From Photorhabdus laumondii subsp. laumondii (lineage in GTDB: Bacteria > Pseudomonadota > Gammaproteobacteria > Enterobacterales > Enterobacteriaceae), in NCBI RefSeq assembly GCF_003343245.1, contig NZ_CP024901.1, forward strand, positions 3,658,001-3,722,000: a stretch of 64,000 nucleotides of DNA. The letters run 5' to 3'. The notes below the pieces were generated by a model. It did no database searches and was not told the DNA's origin. It was given only the letters and a program-made list of their open reading frames with translations. This document shows, one piece after another, positions 49,596 through 57,709 of this stretch. A program made the position numbers and the translations under genes. The first letter of the stretch is position 1; every line of letters begins with the position of its first letter.

Positions 49596-50590
49596 AACTT
49601 ATCCAGAATAACCGCGAAATTACCGCATTGATTGCCATTCTCTGCCTGTTTGGCTTACTCAGTGTTATCGACCACCAGTACTTTAGCTTACAAACTGTCA
49701 CCCTCGTTTTTAGCAGTGCGCAGATCCTTATCTTGCTTGCAATGGGGGCAACACTGGTCATGCTGACTCGCAATATTGATGTCTCTGTCGGCTCGATTGC
49801 TGGCTTATGCGCGGTCATTATGGGAATGTCACTGAATGCCGGCTTTAGCCTGTCCGTTTCCTGCCTGTTGACTCTTCTGCTCGGCATGTGTGCCGGATTT
49901 TTCAATGGCGCACTGGTCACCTGGTTGAAAATTCCTGCGATCGTTACCACCCTCGGCACGTTGGGGCTTTACCGCGGGCTGATGTTATTGCTTACTGACG
50001 GTAAATGGATTGAAGGCTTACCAGACGAATTAAAACGCCTTTCCGCACCTTTATGGCTCAATATCTCACCGATCGGTTGGTTGTTAATGATCCTGATATT
50101 AGCAATGGCGTGGATACTAGCAAAAACCCCATTTGGCCGGAGCTTTTACGCCACCGGAGACAACCTGCAAGGCGCTCGTCAACTGGGCGTTCGTACAGAT
50201 AGCATTCAAATTATCGCCTTTTCCGTGAATGGTGTCATGGCCGCGCTGGCCGGAATTGTTTTTGCCTCCCAGATCGGTTTTATCCCGAATCAGACCGGCA
50301 GTGGGCTGGAAATGAGAGCTATCGCAGCTTGCGTGCTAGGCGGTATCAGTCTGCTTGGCGGCACCGGTACAGTGATCGGTGCTATTTTAGGCGCATTTTT
50401 CCTGACGCAGATAAACAGCGGATTAGTACTGCTAAAACTCCCTGCCTGGTGGAATGATTTTATTGCCGGATTTGTTCTGCTGGCGGTATTGATTTTTGAT
50501 GGACGCCTTCGTTGTGCCATCGAAAAAAATATCCGCCAACAGAAATATGCCCGTTTCCTCAAAAATGACAAAAGTAATCAGGTGACATAA
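49589..50590 (+). CDS. lsrC: AI-2 import permease LsrC
   Basis: 333 residues, a hydrophobic BPD_transp_2 permease with about 8-10 membrane segments. [20 protein letters not shown] and [20 protein letters not shown] are family blocks. It forms the membrane channel with LsrD. It overlaps lsrA at the start and ends in TAATG overlapping lsrD by one base. Confidence 0.95.
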   Translation: MLKLIQNNREITALIAILCLFGLLSVIDHQYFSLQTVTLVFSSAQILILLAMGATLVMLTRNIDVSVGSIAGLCAVIMGMSLNAGFSLSVSCLLTLLLGMCAGFFNGALVTWLKIPAIVTTLGTLGLYRGLMLLLTDGKWIEGLPDELKRLSAPLWLNISPIGWLLMILILAMAWILAKTPFGRSFYATGDNLQGARQLGVRTDSIQIIAFSVNGVMAALAGIVFASQIGFIPNQTGSGLEMRAIAACVLGGISLLGGTGTVIGAILGAFFLTQINSGLVLLKLPAWWNDFIAGFVLLAVLIFDGRLRCAIEKNIRQQKYARFLKNDKSNQVT

Positions 50591-51591
50591 TGAATATCGG
50601 TCAACGTTATGGCTGGGAATTCGCCTTAGCCGCATTACTGATTATTGAAATTCTGCTGTTTGGCATAGCAAACCCGCGCATGCTGGATATCAATATATTG
50701 TTGCTGAGTACCAGTGATTTTATCTGTATCGGGATTGTGGCCTTGCCACTGACTATGGTTATTGTCAGTGGCGGTATCGATATTTCATTCGGTTCAACTA
50801 TTGGTCTGTGCGCGATATCACTCGGAGTGATGAATCAGACTGGTATTCCAATGGCCGCCGCTATTCCTTTGACACTACTGGTCGGTGCAATATGTGGAAT
50901 AATCAATGCAGCACTCATTTTATATACCGGCATTAACCCGTTGGTTATCACACTCGGTACCTTATATCTGTTCGGTGGCAGTGCCCTGCTGCTTTCCGGC
51001 ATCTCCGGTGCAACCGGTTACGAAGGTATTGGTGGCTTTCCACCCGCATTGACTGATTTTGCCAATTTGACTTTGTTTGGCCTACCTATGCCATTGATGC
51101 TATTTCTACTCTGTGTCCTTATTTGCTGGCTGTTCATGCATCGTACCCACAGTGGACGCAATATTTTTCTGATTGGGCAAAGCAGTAAAGTTGCCCGTTA
51201 CGCGGCAATTCCTGTTGCCCGAACCCTATATCTTCTCTATTCCCTGACCGGCATAGCTTCTGCTATTGCCGCCATTGTATTAGTTTCTTATTTTGGATCA
51301 GCGCGCTCCGACCTTGGCGCGTCATTTCTGATGCCAGCCATCACCGCGGTAGTATTGGGCGGAGCCAATATTTATGGTGGTTCAGGTTCAATTATCGGTA
51401 CCGCGCTGGCTATATTATTAATTGGTTATTTACAACAGGGGTTACAAATGGCCGGCGTCCCCAGTCAGGTATCCAGTGCCCTTGCCGGTGCCCTGTTAAT
51501 TATTGCCGTGGTAGGACGTTCCATCAGCTTGCACCACCACCAAATCCGTGACTGGATACAACGATGGCGAAATCAGAGATTGTCTTCATAA
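50590..51591 (+). CDS. lsrD: AI-2 import permease LsrD
   Basis: 333 residues, paralogous to Lsr[21 protein letters not shown] and [20 protein letters not shown] match the LsrC blocks. Second half of the AI-2 channel. Translationally coupled to lsrC through TAATG. Confidence 0.95.
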   Translation: MNIGQRYGWEFALAALLIIEILLFGIANPRMLDINILLLSTSDFICIGIVALPLTMVIVSGGIDISFGSTIGLCAISLGVMNQTGIPMAAAIPLTLLVGAICGIINAALILYTGINPLVITLGTLYLFGGSALLLSGISGATGYEGIGGFPPALTDFANLTLFGLPMPLMLFLLCVLICWLFMHRTHSGRNIFLIGQSSKVARYAAIPVARTLYLLYSLTGIASAIAAIVLVSYFGSARSDLGASFLMPAITAVVLGGANIYGGSGSIIGTALAILLIGYLQQGLQMAGVPSQVSSALAGALLIIAVVGRSISLHHHQIRDWIQRWRNQRLSS

Positions 51592-51653
51592 ACCTACAGA
51601 TTGAATTTTATGACATTACAGTCCCTCTGAAACCCAACAATATGGAGAGAGTA

Positions 51654-52673
51654 ATGAAAACCCTAATCCTGAAAAAACTGGCTCTAATTAGCCTGTTAAG
51701 TCTGGCTTGCGCCTCTTGGGTACACGCCGCCGAAAGAATCGCTTTCATCCCTAAACTGGTCGGTGTCGGCTTTTTTACCAGTGGCGGCCAAGGTGCGGTA
51801 GCCGCCGGGAAAGCCTTGGGTGTCAATGTGACCTATGATGGGCCAACTGAACCCAGTGTTGCCGGGCAAGTTCAGCTTATCAACAACTTTGTGAACCAAG
51901 GCTATAACGCTATTGTGGTCTCTGCGGTTTCACCGGATGGCCTGTGCCCCGCGTTGAAACGCGCCATGCAACGGGGAGTGAAAATCCTGACTTGGGATTC
52001 AGACACTTCACCGGAATGCCGTTCAATTTATATTAACCAAGGAACGCCAAACCAACTGGGCGGAATGCTGGTGGATATGGCTGCCAATCAGGTGCAAAAA
52101 AAGCAAGCCAAGGTCGCGTTTTTCTACTCCAGCCCAACGGTCACTGACCAGAACCAATGGGTAAAAGAAGCTAAAGATAAAATTGCCGCGGAACATCCAG
52201 GTTGGGAGATTGTTACCACCCAGTTTGGTTACAACGATGCAACCAAATCCTTACAAACCGCAGAAGGGATCTTAAAAGCCTGGAGTGATCTGGACGCCAT
52301 TATTGCCCCGGATGCCAATGCCCTGCCAGCCGCGGCACAAGCAGCAGAAAATCTGAAACGACAAAATGTTGCAATCGTGGGTTTCAGCACCCCCAATGTC
52401 ATGCGCCCTTATGTTGAACGCGGAACCGTCAAGCAATTCGGGCTATGGGATGTGGTTAATCAAGGCAAAATTTCAATCCATGTCGCCAATGAATTACTCA
52501 AGAAAGGTGATTTAAATGTCGGTGATAAACTAGATATTCCCGATATTGGCATGGTTGAAGTTGTACCAAACCGCGTTCAGGGTTACCGCTATGAAGCTAA
52601 GGGAAACGGTATTGTTGTTCTGCCTGAACGGGTCATTTTCACCAAAGACAATATCAATCAATACGATTTCTAA
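51654..52673 (+). CDS. lsrB: AI-2-binding periplasmic protein LsrB
   Basis: 339 residues with signal peptide ([20 protein letters not shown], cleavage after WVHA). The mature part is a periplasmic binding protein of the ribose type ([58 protein letters not shown]). It captures AI-2 for the LsrACD importer. ATG 51654 has GGAGAG 5 bases upstream; a frame from 51564 that overlaps lsrD is an extension artefact. Confidence 0.96.
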   Translation: MKTLILKKLALISLLSLACASWVHAAERIAFIPKLVGVGFFTSGGQGAVAAGKALGVNVTYDGPTEPSVAGQVQLINNFVNQGYNAIVVSAVSPDGLCPALKRAMQRGVKILTWDSDTSPECRSIYINQGTPNQLGGMLVDMAANQVQKKQAKVAFFYSSPTVTDQNQWVKEAKDKIAAEHPGWEIVTTQFGYNDATKSLQTAEGILKAWSDLDAIIAPDANALPAAAQAAENLKRQNVAIVGFSTPNVMRPYVERGTVKQFGLWDVVNQGKISIHVANELLKKGDLNVGDKLDIPDIGMVEVVPNRVQGYRYEAKGNGIVVLPERVIFTKDNINQYDF

Positions 52674-52741
52674 TACGACTGTCCAGCAATCTCTACCATG
52701 CAGGGTTGCTGGACCAATGTAAGTGAGTTAGGAGAAAAAAA

Positions 52742-53617
52742 ATGGCAGATTTAGATGATATTAAAGATGGTAAAGATTTTGGTATTGATATCCCGCAGAA
52801 GAACAGCCTGTTTGAACTGAAAGGCTGCGGCGCGCTGGATTGGGGAATGCAATCACGACTTTCACGCATTTTTAATCCCAAAACCAATCGAACGGTGATG
52901 TTGGCTTTCGACCACGGTTATTTTCAGGGGCCAACAACCGGGCTTGAACGCATCGATATCAATATTGCTCCGCTGTTTCCCCATACCGATGTCTTGATGT
53001 GTACCCGCGGTATTCTGCGTAGTCAGGTTCCACCCGCGACCAACAAACCGGTGGTCTTGCGGGCTTCCGGTGCCAACTCAATTCTGACGGAGCTGTCCAA
53101 TGAGGCGGTCGCGGTTGCGATGGAAGATGCTTTGCGCCTGAATGTCTGTGCAGTAGCCGCTCAGGTCTATATCGGCTCTGAATATGAGCATCAATCAATT
53201 AAGAATATTATCAAATTAGTCGATCAGGGAATGCGTTACGGTATGCCAACAATGGCAGTCACCGGCGTTGGGAAAGATATGGTTCGGGATCAGCGCTATT
53301 TTTCTCTGGCGACGCGCATTGCGGCCGAGATGGGCGCACAAATCATTAAAACTTATTATGTCGATACTGGCTTTGAGCGTATTGCCAGCGGATGTCCGGT
53401 TCCTATTGTGATTGCCGGTGGTAAAAAGTTACCAGAAAAAGAAGCTCTGGAGATGTGTTACCAGGCTATTGATCAAGGGGCTGCCGGTGTTGATATGGGA
53501 CGTAATATTTTCCAATCCGAAGCACCGGTTGCCATGTTAAAAGCGGTTCAAGCAGTCGTACACCAGAATGAGAATGCCAGCAAAGCTTACGAGTTATTTT
53601 TAAGTGAAAAACAATAA
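52742..53617 (+). CDS. lsrF: Phospho-AI-2 thiolase/aldolase LsrF
   Basis: 291 residues, the family's standard length. A class I aldolase-fold enzyme that transfers an acetyl unit from isomerised phospho-AI-2 to Co[21 protein letters not shown] and the Schiff-base lysine region [17 protein letters not shown] are visible, with [12 protein letters not shown] near the end. AGGAGAAAAAA precedes ATG. Confidence 0.96.
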   Translation: MADLDDIKDGKDFGIDIPQKNSLFELKGCGALDWGMQSRLSRIFNPKTNRTVMLAFDHGYFQGPTTGLERIDINIAPLFPHTDVLMCTRGILRSQVPPATNKPVVLRASGANSILTELSNEAVAVAMEDALRLNVCAVAAQVYIGSEYEHQSIKNIIKLVDQGMRYGMPTMAVTGVGKDMVRDQRYFSLATRIAAEMGAQIIKTYYVDTGFERIASGCPVPIVIAGGKKLPEKEALEMCYQAIDQGAAGVDMGRNIFQSEAPVAMLKAVQAVVHQNENASKAYELFLSEKQ

Positions 53618-53628
53618 GGAGAATCGAG

Positions 53629-53928
53629 ATGCACGTAACTTTGGTTGAAATTAATGTTAAGCAAGACAAATTAGACGAATTTATTGAAGTTTTTCGCCTC
53701 AATCATCTGGGATCAATTAAAGAAGCAGGCAATTTACGTTTTGATGTATTACGGGATGAAAATATCCCTACCCGCTTTTATATTTATGAAGCCTATGTTG
53801 ATGAAAACGCGGCTAACACACACAAGCAAACCTCTCATTATCTGAAATGTGTTGAACAACTTGAATCTCTGATATCTGAGCCCAGGAAAAAGAGATCGTT
53901 TATTGGTGTGATGCCAGAAATAAAATAA
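53629..53928 (+). CDS. lsrG: Phospho-AI-2 isomerase LsrG
   Basis: 99 residues, an ABM-fold protein ([55 protein letters not shown]). It isomerises phospho-AI-2 before LsrF acts. AAGGAGAATCGAG precedes ATG. It is the last lsr gene; IS200-type sequence begins within a few bases of its stop, so the native operon end has been changed. Confidence 0.95.
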   Translation: MHVTLVEINVKQDKLDEFIEVFRLNHLGSIKEAGNLRFDVLRDENIPTRFYIYEAYVDENAANTHKQTSHYLKCVEQLESLISEPRKKRSFIGVMPEIK

Positions 53929-54500
53929 ACAACCACCTACTAAAGTAGGTGGGTTAGTGATTAACGGACTGAAAGTCCGGATACGCGTCGGCTAAACGAC
54001 GCGTCAATTATCCATCCTGAAATTATCATTCGGATTGGGTTCAAAATGATGTTCTAAATAGCTTTTGATCATTTCCTCCGTTAACTGCCCCACCGTTGCA
54101 CAAAAATAGCCTCGCCCCCAAAAATGTTGGCCCCAGTACCGCTTTTTCAAATGCGAAAATTCTTCAAACAGCTTACTGGCCGTTCTCCCCTTCAGCCTTC
54201 TCATGATTTCACTTGGCGCTAATGTTGGGGGACTGCTGACGAGTATATGCACGTGATCTTGACTCACAACTCCCTTTAATATTCTGATTTCAAAGGAGCC
54301 GCATGTCTGACGGATTAATTCTCGCACTCGACTTGCCACTTCTCCTGTCAGCACTTTGTATCTGTATTTCGTTACCCACACAAAATGGTATTCAATCTGA
54401 AATACCGTGTGGCTGCCATATCTGTAATCCATGTTGCACCTCCGGTACAACACAGTATCGCAGCTAAAGCTGACCGGCTAAAGCCGGTGGTTTTAACCTT
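53929..54500 (-). mobile_element. IS200/IS605-family element
   Basis: One Y1 transposase gene bounded by the subterminal hairpins typical of this family: CCACCTAC-TAAA-GTAGGTGG (53933-53952), CGGACT-GAA-AGTCCG (53965-53979) and ACGCGTCG-GCTAAA-CGACGCGT (53983-54004) at one end, ACCGGC-TAAA-GCCGGT (54473-54488) at the other. Exact ends are uncertain because such elements make no target duplication. Confidence 0.85.
54004..54432 (-). CDS. tnpA: IS200-type Y1 transposase TnpA
   Basis: 142 residues (MDYRYGSHTVFQIEYHFVWV). HUH motif HVH in SQDHVHILVS and the catalytic Tyr in the C-terminal helix (near GYFCATVGQLTEEMIKSYLE) are present; single-strand DNA transposase of the REP/IS200 type. The ATG at 54432 follows AGGTGCAAC; a start 7 codons upstream lacks a ribosome binding site. 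It appears intact. Confidence 0.9.
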   Translation of the reverse strand: MDYRYGSHTVFQIEYHFVWVTKYRYKVLTGEVASRVRELIRQTCGSFEIRILKGVVSQDHVHILVSSPPTLAPSEIMRRLKGRTASKLFEEFSHLKKRYWGQHFWGRGYFCATVGQLTEEMIKSYLEHHFEPNPNDNFRMDN

Positions 54501-54517
54501 TCATTTGGAAGAATAAA

Positions 54518-54640
54518 TATACCCGTCACCTTTCAAGCTGCCTCTTTGTTGGCTGCACTCACCCCGGTAACATAGTTACCTATGCTGCCGGGGATTCGCT
54601 CCCTTGCCGTCGCGATGCATCTTGAAATCCATAGGGTATA
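54518..54640 (+). repeat. MITE-like repeat, copy 8 (123 bp, 4-bp deletion)
   Basis: TATACCCGTCACC to CATAGGGTATA; one ACTC unit of the CACTCACTCACC block is lost, giving 123 bp. It lies 18 bases from the IS200 end. Confidence 0.9.
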
Positions 54641-54675
54641 AAACGCTTCAATATAACGAGAAAATACAACTTCGC

Positions 54676-54842
54676 TTAAATCACTAAATTACCCGGGACA
54701 GAATATTCTGCCCGGGGGTTTTGTTCTCGTATCACTCTTAATATTTCACAACCAAGAACAACATTGCGTCCATTAGGTATATCAGTAAAATCAATCAACA
54801 ATAAATTCATATAAAGATTGAAGATCAACAAAATTAAAATTT
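54676..54842 (-). pseudogene. Small gene remnant behind yafO (unknown family)
   Basis: Starting inside the yafO stop, the minus strand reads NFNFVDLQSLYEFIVD then a stop. After a frameshift it continues LIDFTDIPNGRNVVLGCEIL, RVIREQNPRAEYSVPG, NLVI to TAA at 54676. The order of residues resembles the fragment at 56017-56195 (DFDFERFCWELLLVDFINRQ then VILG). I do not recognise the family. The palindrome CCCGGGACAGAATATTCTGCC at 54692-54716 lies inside it and, with the T tract to its right, could also act as a terminator for rightward transcripts. Confidence 0.4.
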
Positions 54843-55238
54843 TTCCCTGAAGCGTTCGGCAATCTTTTCAAGCTCGTCCATTAATCCAATGTCTCTGTCA
54901 GTTCCCACTATGTCATTAGATTCATTGTGATTCCAGTGCTTAATAATCGCAATTAACAAATAGGTACTTCGGTCAAAGAACCCAGAACAGTAAACTAGAA
55001 CATAACCGCTCGTTCGTCTAAATTGCACCAGCTTGAGTGAAAAACCACTTTCTCTGTAATGCAAGTGTTGCAACTCAAGGTAAGAACGGTTATTCGTGAA
55101 CTTATAGGGAACATCCCGACCAAAGGTAATGGGCAAACCTTTTCCTTCTTTGTAGGCTTTGAAGTCATCAACCAAGGCTTTGGTTTTTTGTTCACCCAAA
55201 GCATCTTTCAAATTGCTGTATGTGAATATTCTTACCAC
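54834..55238 (-). CDS. yafO: YafO-type ribosome-dependent mRNA interferase toxin
   Basis: 134 residues matching the YafO family throughout: DDFKAYKEGKGLPITFGRDV, LKLVQFRRTSGYVLVYCSGF, FDRSTYLLIAIIK and the end KIAERFREKF (E. coli ends KMAEAFRMRF). YafO cleaves mRNA on the ribosome and stops growth. Start is GTG at 55238, two bases after the stop of the small middle gene, so its translation depends on that gene. It is the last of three overlapping genes (antitoxin, 59-residue protein, toxin). Confidence 0.88.
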   Translation of the reverse strand: MVRIFTYSNLKDALGEQKTKALVDDFKAYKEGKGLPITFGRDVPYKFTNNRSYLELQHLHYRESGFSLKLVQFRRTSGYVLVYCSGFFDRSTYLLIAIIKHWNHNESNDIVGTDRDIGLMDELEKIAERFREKF

Positions 55239-55240
55239 CG

Positions 55241-55420
55241 TTAATTTCCCTTTTTCTTGATCAGCAATTCCGCCATTTTATCTGCAACTTTTTTCATCTC
55301 ACTTTCATTAAGGTGAAAATTGCCGGTAGCTGAAAGCACTCCTTGTTCATCAAACTCGCAAATCACTAATGGCTTGCCTTGCCCCTTCTTTGAAGAAATT
55401 TGTATGTTTTTTATGACCAT
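55241..55420 (-). CDS. 59-residue protein between antitoxin and YafO toxin
   Basis: MVIKNIQISSKKGQGKPLVI, CEFDEQGVLSATGNFHLNES, then a basic helix ending LIKKKGN. It overlaps the antitoxin stop by 10 bases and ends 2 bases before the toxin start, so it is a real part of the operon. No such gene separates yafN and yafO in E. coli. Family unknown. It could be a third regulatory component (second antitoxin, chaperone or DNA binder), which is inference. Confidence 0.7.
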   Translation of the reverse strand: MVIKNIQISSKKGQGKPLVICEFDEQGVLSATGNFHLNESEMKKVADKMAELLIKKKGN

Positions 55421-55725
55421 TCTTCGTAATCTCCAGTGGAGCCGTGTTTAAGCTTCGTTGCCATCTCAGTAGCAATCTGATTCATATCCAAACCTTCACC
55501 AGTAAAATTAGCAGGAATGTTTTTTAACTCAGTTGTCCCCCGTTGAGCAAACTCAACAAAATTAATAATCTCTTCATACATATGTGCAGGCACAGCATAA
55601 AACTGGATCTGATTGTTTGATGAGACAGCAATAGCATCTCCTTGGGCTTCCGCCAAGGCCGCGCTAGGATTGGATTTAAACTTGCTTATCGGTATGGTGT
55701 AACCACACATAACCTTCTGTAACAT
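55411..55725 (-). CDS. Phd/YefM-like antitoxin
   Basis: 104 residues. GYTIPISKFKSNPSAALAEA followed by GDAIAVSSNNQIQFYAVPAH is the N-terminal dimerisation/DNA-binding fold of Phd/YefM antitoxins; the acidic, flexible C-terminus (ATEMATKLKHGSTGDYEEWS) would bind the toxin. Start ATG 55725 has GGAGG 8 bases upstream; the GTG of that same GTGGAGG is not used as start. First gene of the yafO operon, presumably autoregulating through the palindromes upstream. Confidence 0.82.
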   Translation of the reverse strand: MLQKVMCGYTIPISKFKSNPSAALAEAQGDAIAVSSNNQIQFYAVPAHMYEEIINFVEFAQRGTTELKNIPANFTGEGLDMNQIATEMATKLKHGSTGDYEEWS

Positions 55726-55779
55726 ATAGAATACCTCCACTTTACACTGCCATATATAGTTCCAAATTCAGCTCTAAGT

Positions 55780-55820
55780 ATAGATCTATATTTGGAGACA
55801 ACCAACATTTTGTTGGTTGT
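55780..55820 (-). promoter_or_regulatory. Palindromic operators of the toxin-antitoxin operon
   Basis: Two perfect palindromes: TATAGATCTATA (55780-55791) and ACAACCAACA-TTT-TGTTGGTTGT (55798-55820). They lie 55-95 bases upstream of the antitoxin start, where the operon promoter is expected, and are good candidates for antitoxin binding. Confidence 0.5.
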
Positions 55821-56016
55821 AGACAACAACCTATCAGCGTCTAGCGAGCAATCCGCTCCTACACTTTTTAGTTACCGTTTACTCTGAATATACATACATA
55901 TTAATTAAACACTCGCCTATAGTGCAGTTATTAGTCCTGATGAATCATTATAAAGCAGCTATATATTGCCGTTTGCAAAATGAATTTATTGACTTACAGA
56001 ATGCTTACAACAAACT

Positions 56017-56195
56017 TTATCTTCCAAGAATAACGCTGCATTCTTCCTGTCTATTAATAAAATCAACCAACAATAATTCCCAACAGAATCTCTCAAAGTC
56101 AAAATCTGCATTACTGAATGTCGTGTTAATAACACCGATATCGTCAATAAACAATTGCTTTAAAACCAACCAAAAAGATTGACTTTTAATCAAAT
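56017..56195 (-). pseudogene. Small gene or remnant upstream of the TA operon (unknown family)
   Basis: Open minus-strand frame of 58 codons with only a TTG start: SFWLVLKQLFIDDIGVINTT, NADFDFERFCWELLLVDFIN, then RQEECSVILGR and TAA at 56017. It resembles the fragment at 54676-54842. Small acidic proteins of this look are often immunity proteins, but that is a guess. A plus-strand frame over the same bases (55922-56182) is less protein-like. Confidence 0.35.
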
Positions 56196-56411
56196 TTCGC
56201 TATTTTTGAGGAATGGAAAGAGCCTTGATTAGCATTCTCCTCTTTGATACTAACTTAGGATATTTCAAAATGCTCTCCAAACAGGCAAGCATACTTATGT
56301 TTTACCTTCTTGGCAGCATGACGAAAGTTAGAAGAAAGAGAGATGAGTCTGAAAACAAAACTACTTTCTTATCTACATCATTCATACCAATAACATAGGA
56401 GTAAATATATT
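56196..56411. promoter_or_regulatory. Upstream region of hcp
   Basis: 216 bases before the type VI gene. A 61-codon plus-strand frame (56213-56398) lacks a ribosome binding site and any family feature, so I do not call it. TAGGAG at 56397-56402 is the hcp ribosome binding site. Confidence 0.4.
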
Positions 56412-56891
56412 TTGGCTGACTTAATCTATCTGACGATAAAAGGAAAAAATCAGGGACTCATCTCTGCGGGTTGTTCATCAATTGACTCGATTGGTAATAA
56501 ATACCAAGTTAACCATCAAGATGAAATTCTGGTTTACGGTTTGAGCCACTCAATGTTACGTAAGAAAAACGTTAAACATCAACCGGTGATAATTAGAAAA
56601 CCCATTGATAAATCAACACCTCTGTTAGGTGTTGCAATTTCCAATAATGAAGTAATGGATTGTTTTATTAACCATTATCGGACAAGTTTAAATGGAGGAT
56701 TAGAATTATATTTTAATTTAAAGCTAATCGGAGCTCAAATATTGGAATACAGTGTACTCCATCCTAACTCTTTAGAAAATAATGACCAGCAACCTCAAGA
56801 AACGCTATCGTTAATATATAAAAGTATAACGTGGAACCATATTATCGCAGGGACCGGCGGTTATAGTATATGGGAAGATACGGTATATTAA
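56412..56891 (+). CDS. hcp: Hcp-family type VI secretion tube protein
   Basis: 159 residues. ADLIYLTIKGKNQGLISAGC, SIDSIGNKYQVNHQDEILVY, KPIDKSTPLLGVAISNNEVM and ITWNHIIAGTGGYSIWEDTV are the blocks of the Hcp1 family, hexameric rings forming the type VI tube and carrying effectors. The start is TTG (56412), 9 bases after TAGGAG; no ATG fits. No other structural type VI gene is near, so it is a solo hcp, commonly paired with cargo: the DUF4225-type gene lies convergently at 57702-58472. Followed by a terminator at 56902. Confidence 0.9.
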   Translation: MADLIYLTIKGKNQGLISAGCSSIDSIGNKYQVNHQDEILVYGLSHSMLRKKNVKHQPVIIRKPIDKSTPLLGVAISNNEVMDCFINHYRTSLNGGLELYFNLKLIGAQILEYSVLHPNSLENNDQQPQETLSLIYKSITWNHIIAGTGGYSIWEDTVY

Positions 56892-56901
56892 CTCTCAATA
56901 A

Positions 56902-56928
56902 AATACCACCTCCCAAACGGGAGGTATT
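56902..56928. terminator. Terminator between hcp and the convergent genes
   Basis: AATACC.CCTCCC-AAAC-GGGAGG.TATT, a strong stem 10 bases after the hcp stop, usable on both strands for the convergent units. Confidence 0.7.
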
Positions 56929-57000
56929 TAGATAAACCTCAAAACAAACTTCAAAACAAACTTCAAAATAAATTTCACTCTATAATCCATTAAATAAATA

Positions 57001-57363
57001 TCAATTATTTTCTTTTTCTTTTTCTTTTTCTTTTTCTTTTTCTTTTTCTTCACTATCAGATTTATTCATAGTAAGAAGACAAGAATATGCAATTGCAAAA
57101 AACAAAGCACCAAACCGGATTGATCTATAATCATAAATACTAAAATAATGTGGAAATATATATACCAGTACACCGCCATTTACAGCAATGTTATGCTGTA
57201 CAGTATTAACAATCACAAAGATAACAGTAAAAAGCACCGTTCGAATATGACCCCTTACATATTCCCTCAACTTAAACAGTACAATAAGCACCAAAATAGA
57301 CATTGCGTAATAAATAATTACAAAAAAGACATTGTAATAGGATAATGTCACATCATCACTCAT
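57001..57363 (-). CDS. Membrane protein, putative immunity protein (copy 2)
   Basis: 120 residues, four predicted membrane segments (FFVIIYYAMSILVLIVLFKL; TVLFTVIFVIVNTV; VLVYIFPHYFSI; ALFFAIAYSCLLTM). About two-thirds identical to the gene before it, so a recent tandem duplicate. The charged tail is built from Lys-Glu repeats coded by a TTTTTC hexamer run. ATG 57363 overlaps the stop of copy 1; an upstream extension to 174 residues is an artefact. Position behind a DUF4225 gene suggests it protects against that protein at the inner membrane. Confidence 0.75.
   Translation of the reverse strand: MSDDVTLSYYNVFFVIIYYAMSILVLIVLFKLREYVRGHIRTVLFTVIFVIVNTVQHNIAVNGGVLVYIFPHYFSIYDYRSIRFGALFFAIAYSCLLTMNKSDSEEKEKEKEKEKEKENN
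57002..57050 (-). repeat. Hexanucleotide repeat coding the Lys-Glu tail
   Basis: TTTTTC-type 6-bp units repeated about six to seven times on the plus strand, encoding alternating Lys-Glu pairs at the C-terminus of the membrane protein. Length change would keep the frame. Confidence 0.8.
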
Positions 57364-57709
57364 CTTTTTCACCATTATCTCTGCTTTCCTTTTCTTTACT
57401 ATAGGGTCTATCCATAATAAGAAGACAAGGATATAAAAATAAAAGAAAATTCGCACCATATCTAATTGAATCATAATCGTCAATGCTAAAATAATGTGGG
57501 AATATATATACCAGCACACCACCATTTACAAAAATACCATATTGAATAGCACCAATAACCACAATAATAACAGTAAAAATCACCTCTCTAATATAGCCCC
57601 TGACATATTCACTCAGCTTAAACAGTACAATAAGCACCAAAATAGACATTACGTAATAAATAATTACAAAAAAGACATTGTAATAGGATAATGTCACATC
57701 ATCATTCAT
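57356..57709 (-). CDS. Membrane protein, putative immunity protein (copy 1)
   Basis: 117 residues with four membrane segments (MNDDVTLSYYNVFFVIIYYV; VIFTVIIVVIGAIQYGI; GGVLVYIFPHYFSI; FLLFLYPCLLIM) and a charged C-terminal tail. ATG 57709 has AAGGTGAG upstream and overlaps the stop of the DUF4225 gene by 8 bases, the tight coupling usual for effector-immunity pairs. Family not recognised by name; the role is inferred from position and topology. Confidence 0.75.
   Translation of the reverse strand: MNDDVTLSYYNVFFVIIYYVMSILVLIVLFKLSEYVRGYIREVIFTVIIVVIGAIQYGIFVNGGVLVYIFPHYFSIDDYDSIRYGANFLLFLYPCLLIMDRPYSKEKESRDNGEKDE

Noticed and set aside
51564..51653. 30-codon N-terminal extension of LsrB
   Set aside because: It would remove the signal peptide from the N-terminus and overlaps lsrD; ATG 51654 has a good ribosome binding site and signal peptide.
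55922..56398. Plus-strand frames 55922-56182 and 56213-56398 before hcp
   Set aside because: No ribosome binding site, odd composition and no motif; the minus strand at 56017-56195 looks more protein-like.
57148..57691. Plus-strand 65-codon frames at 57148-57345 and 57494-57691
   Set aside because: They occur at the same place in both duplicated membrane-protein genes as antisense shadows.
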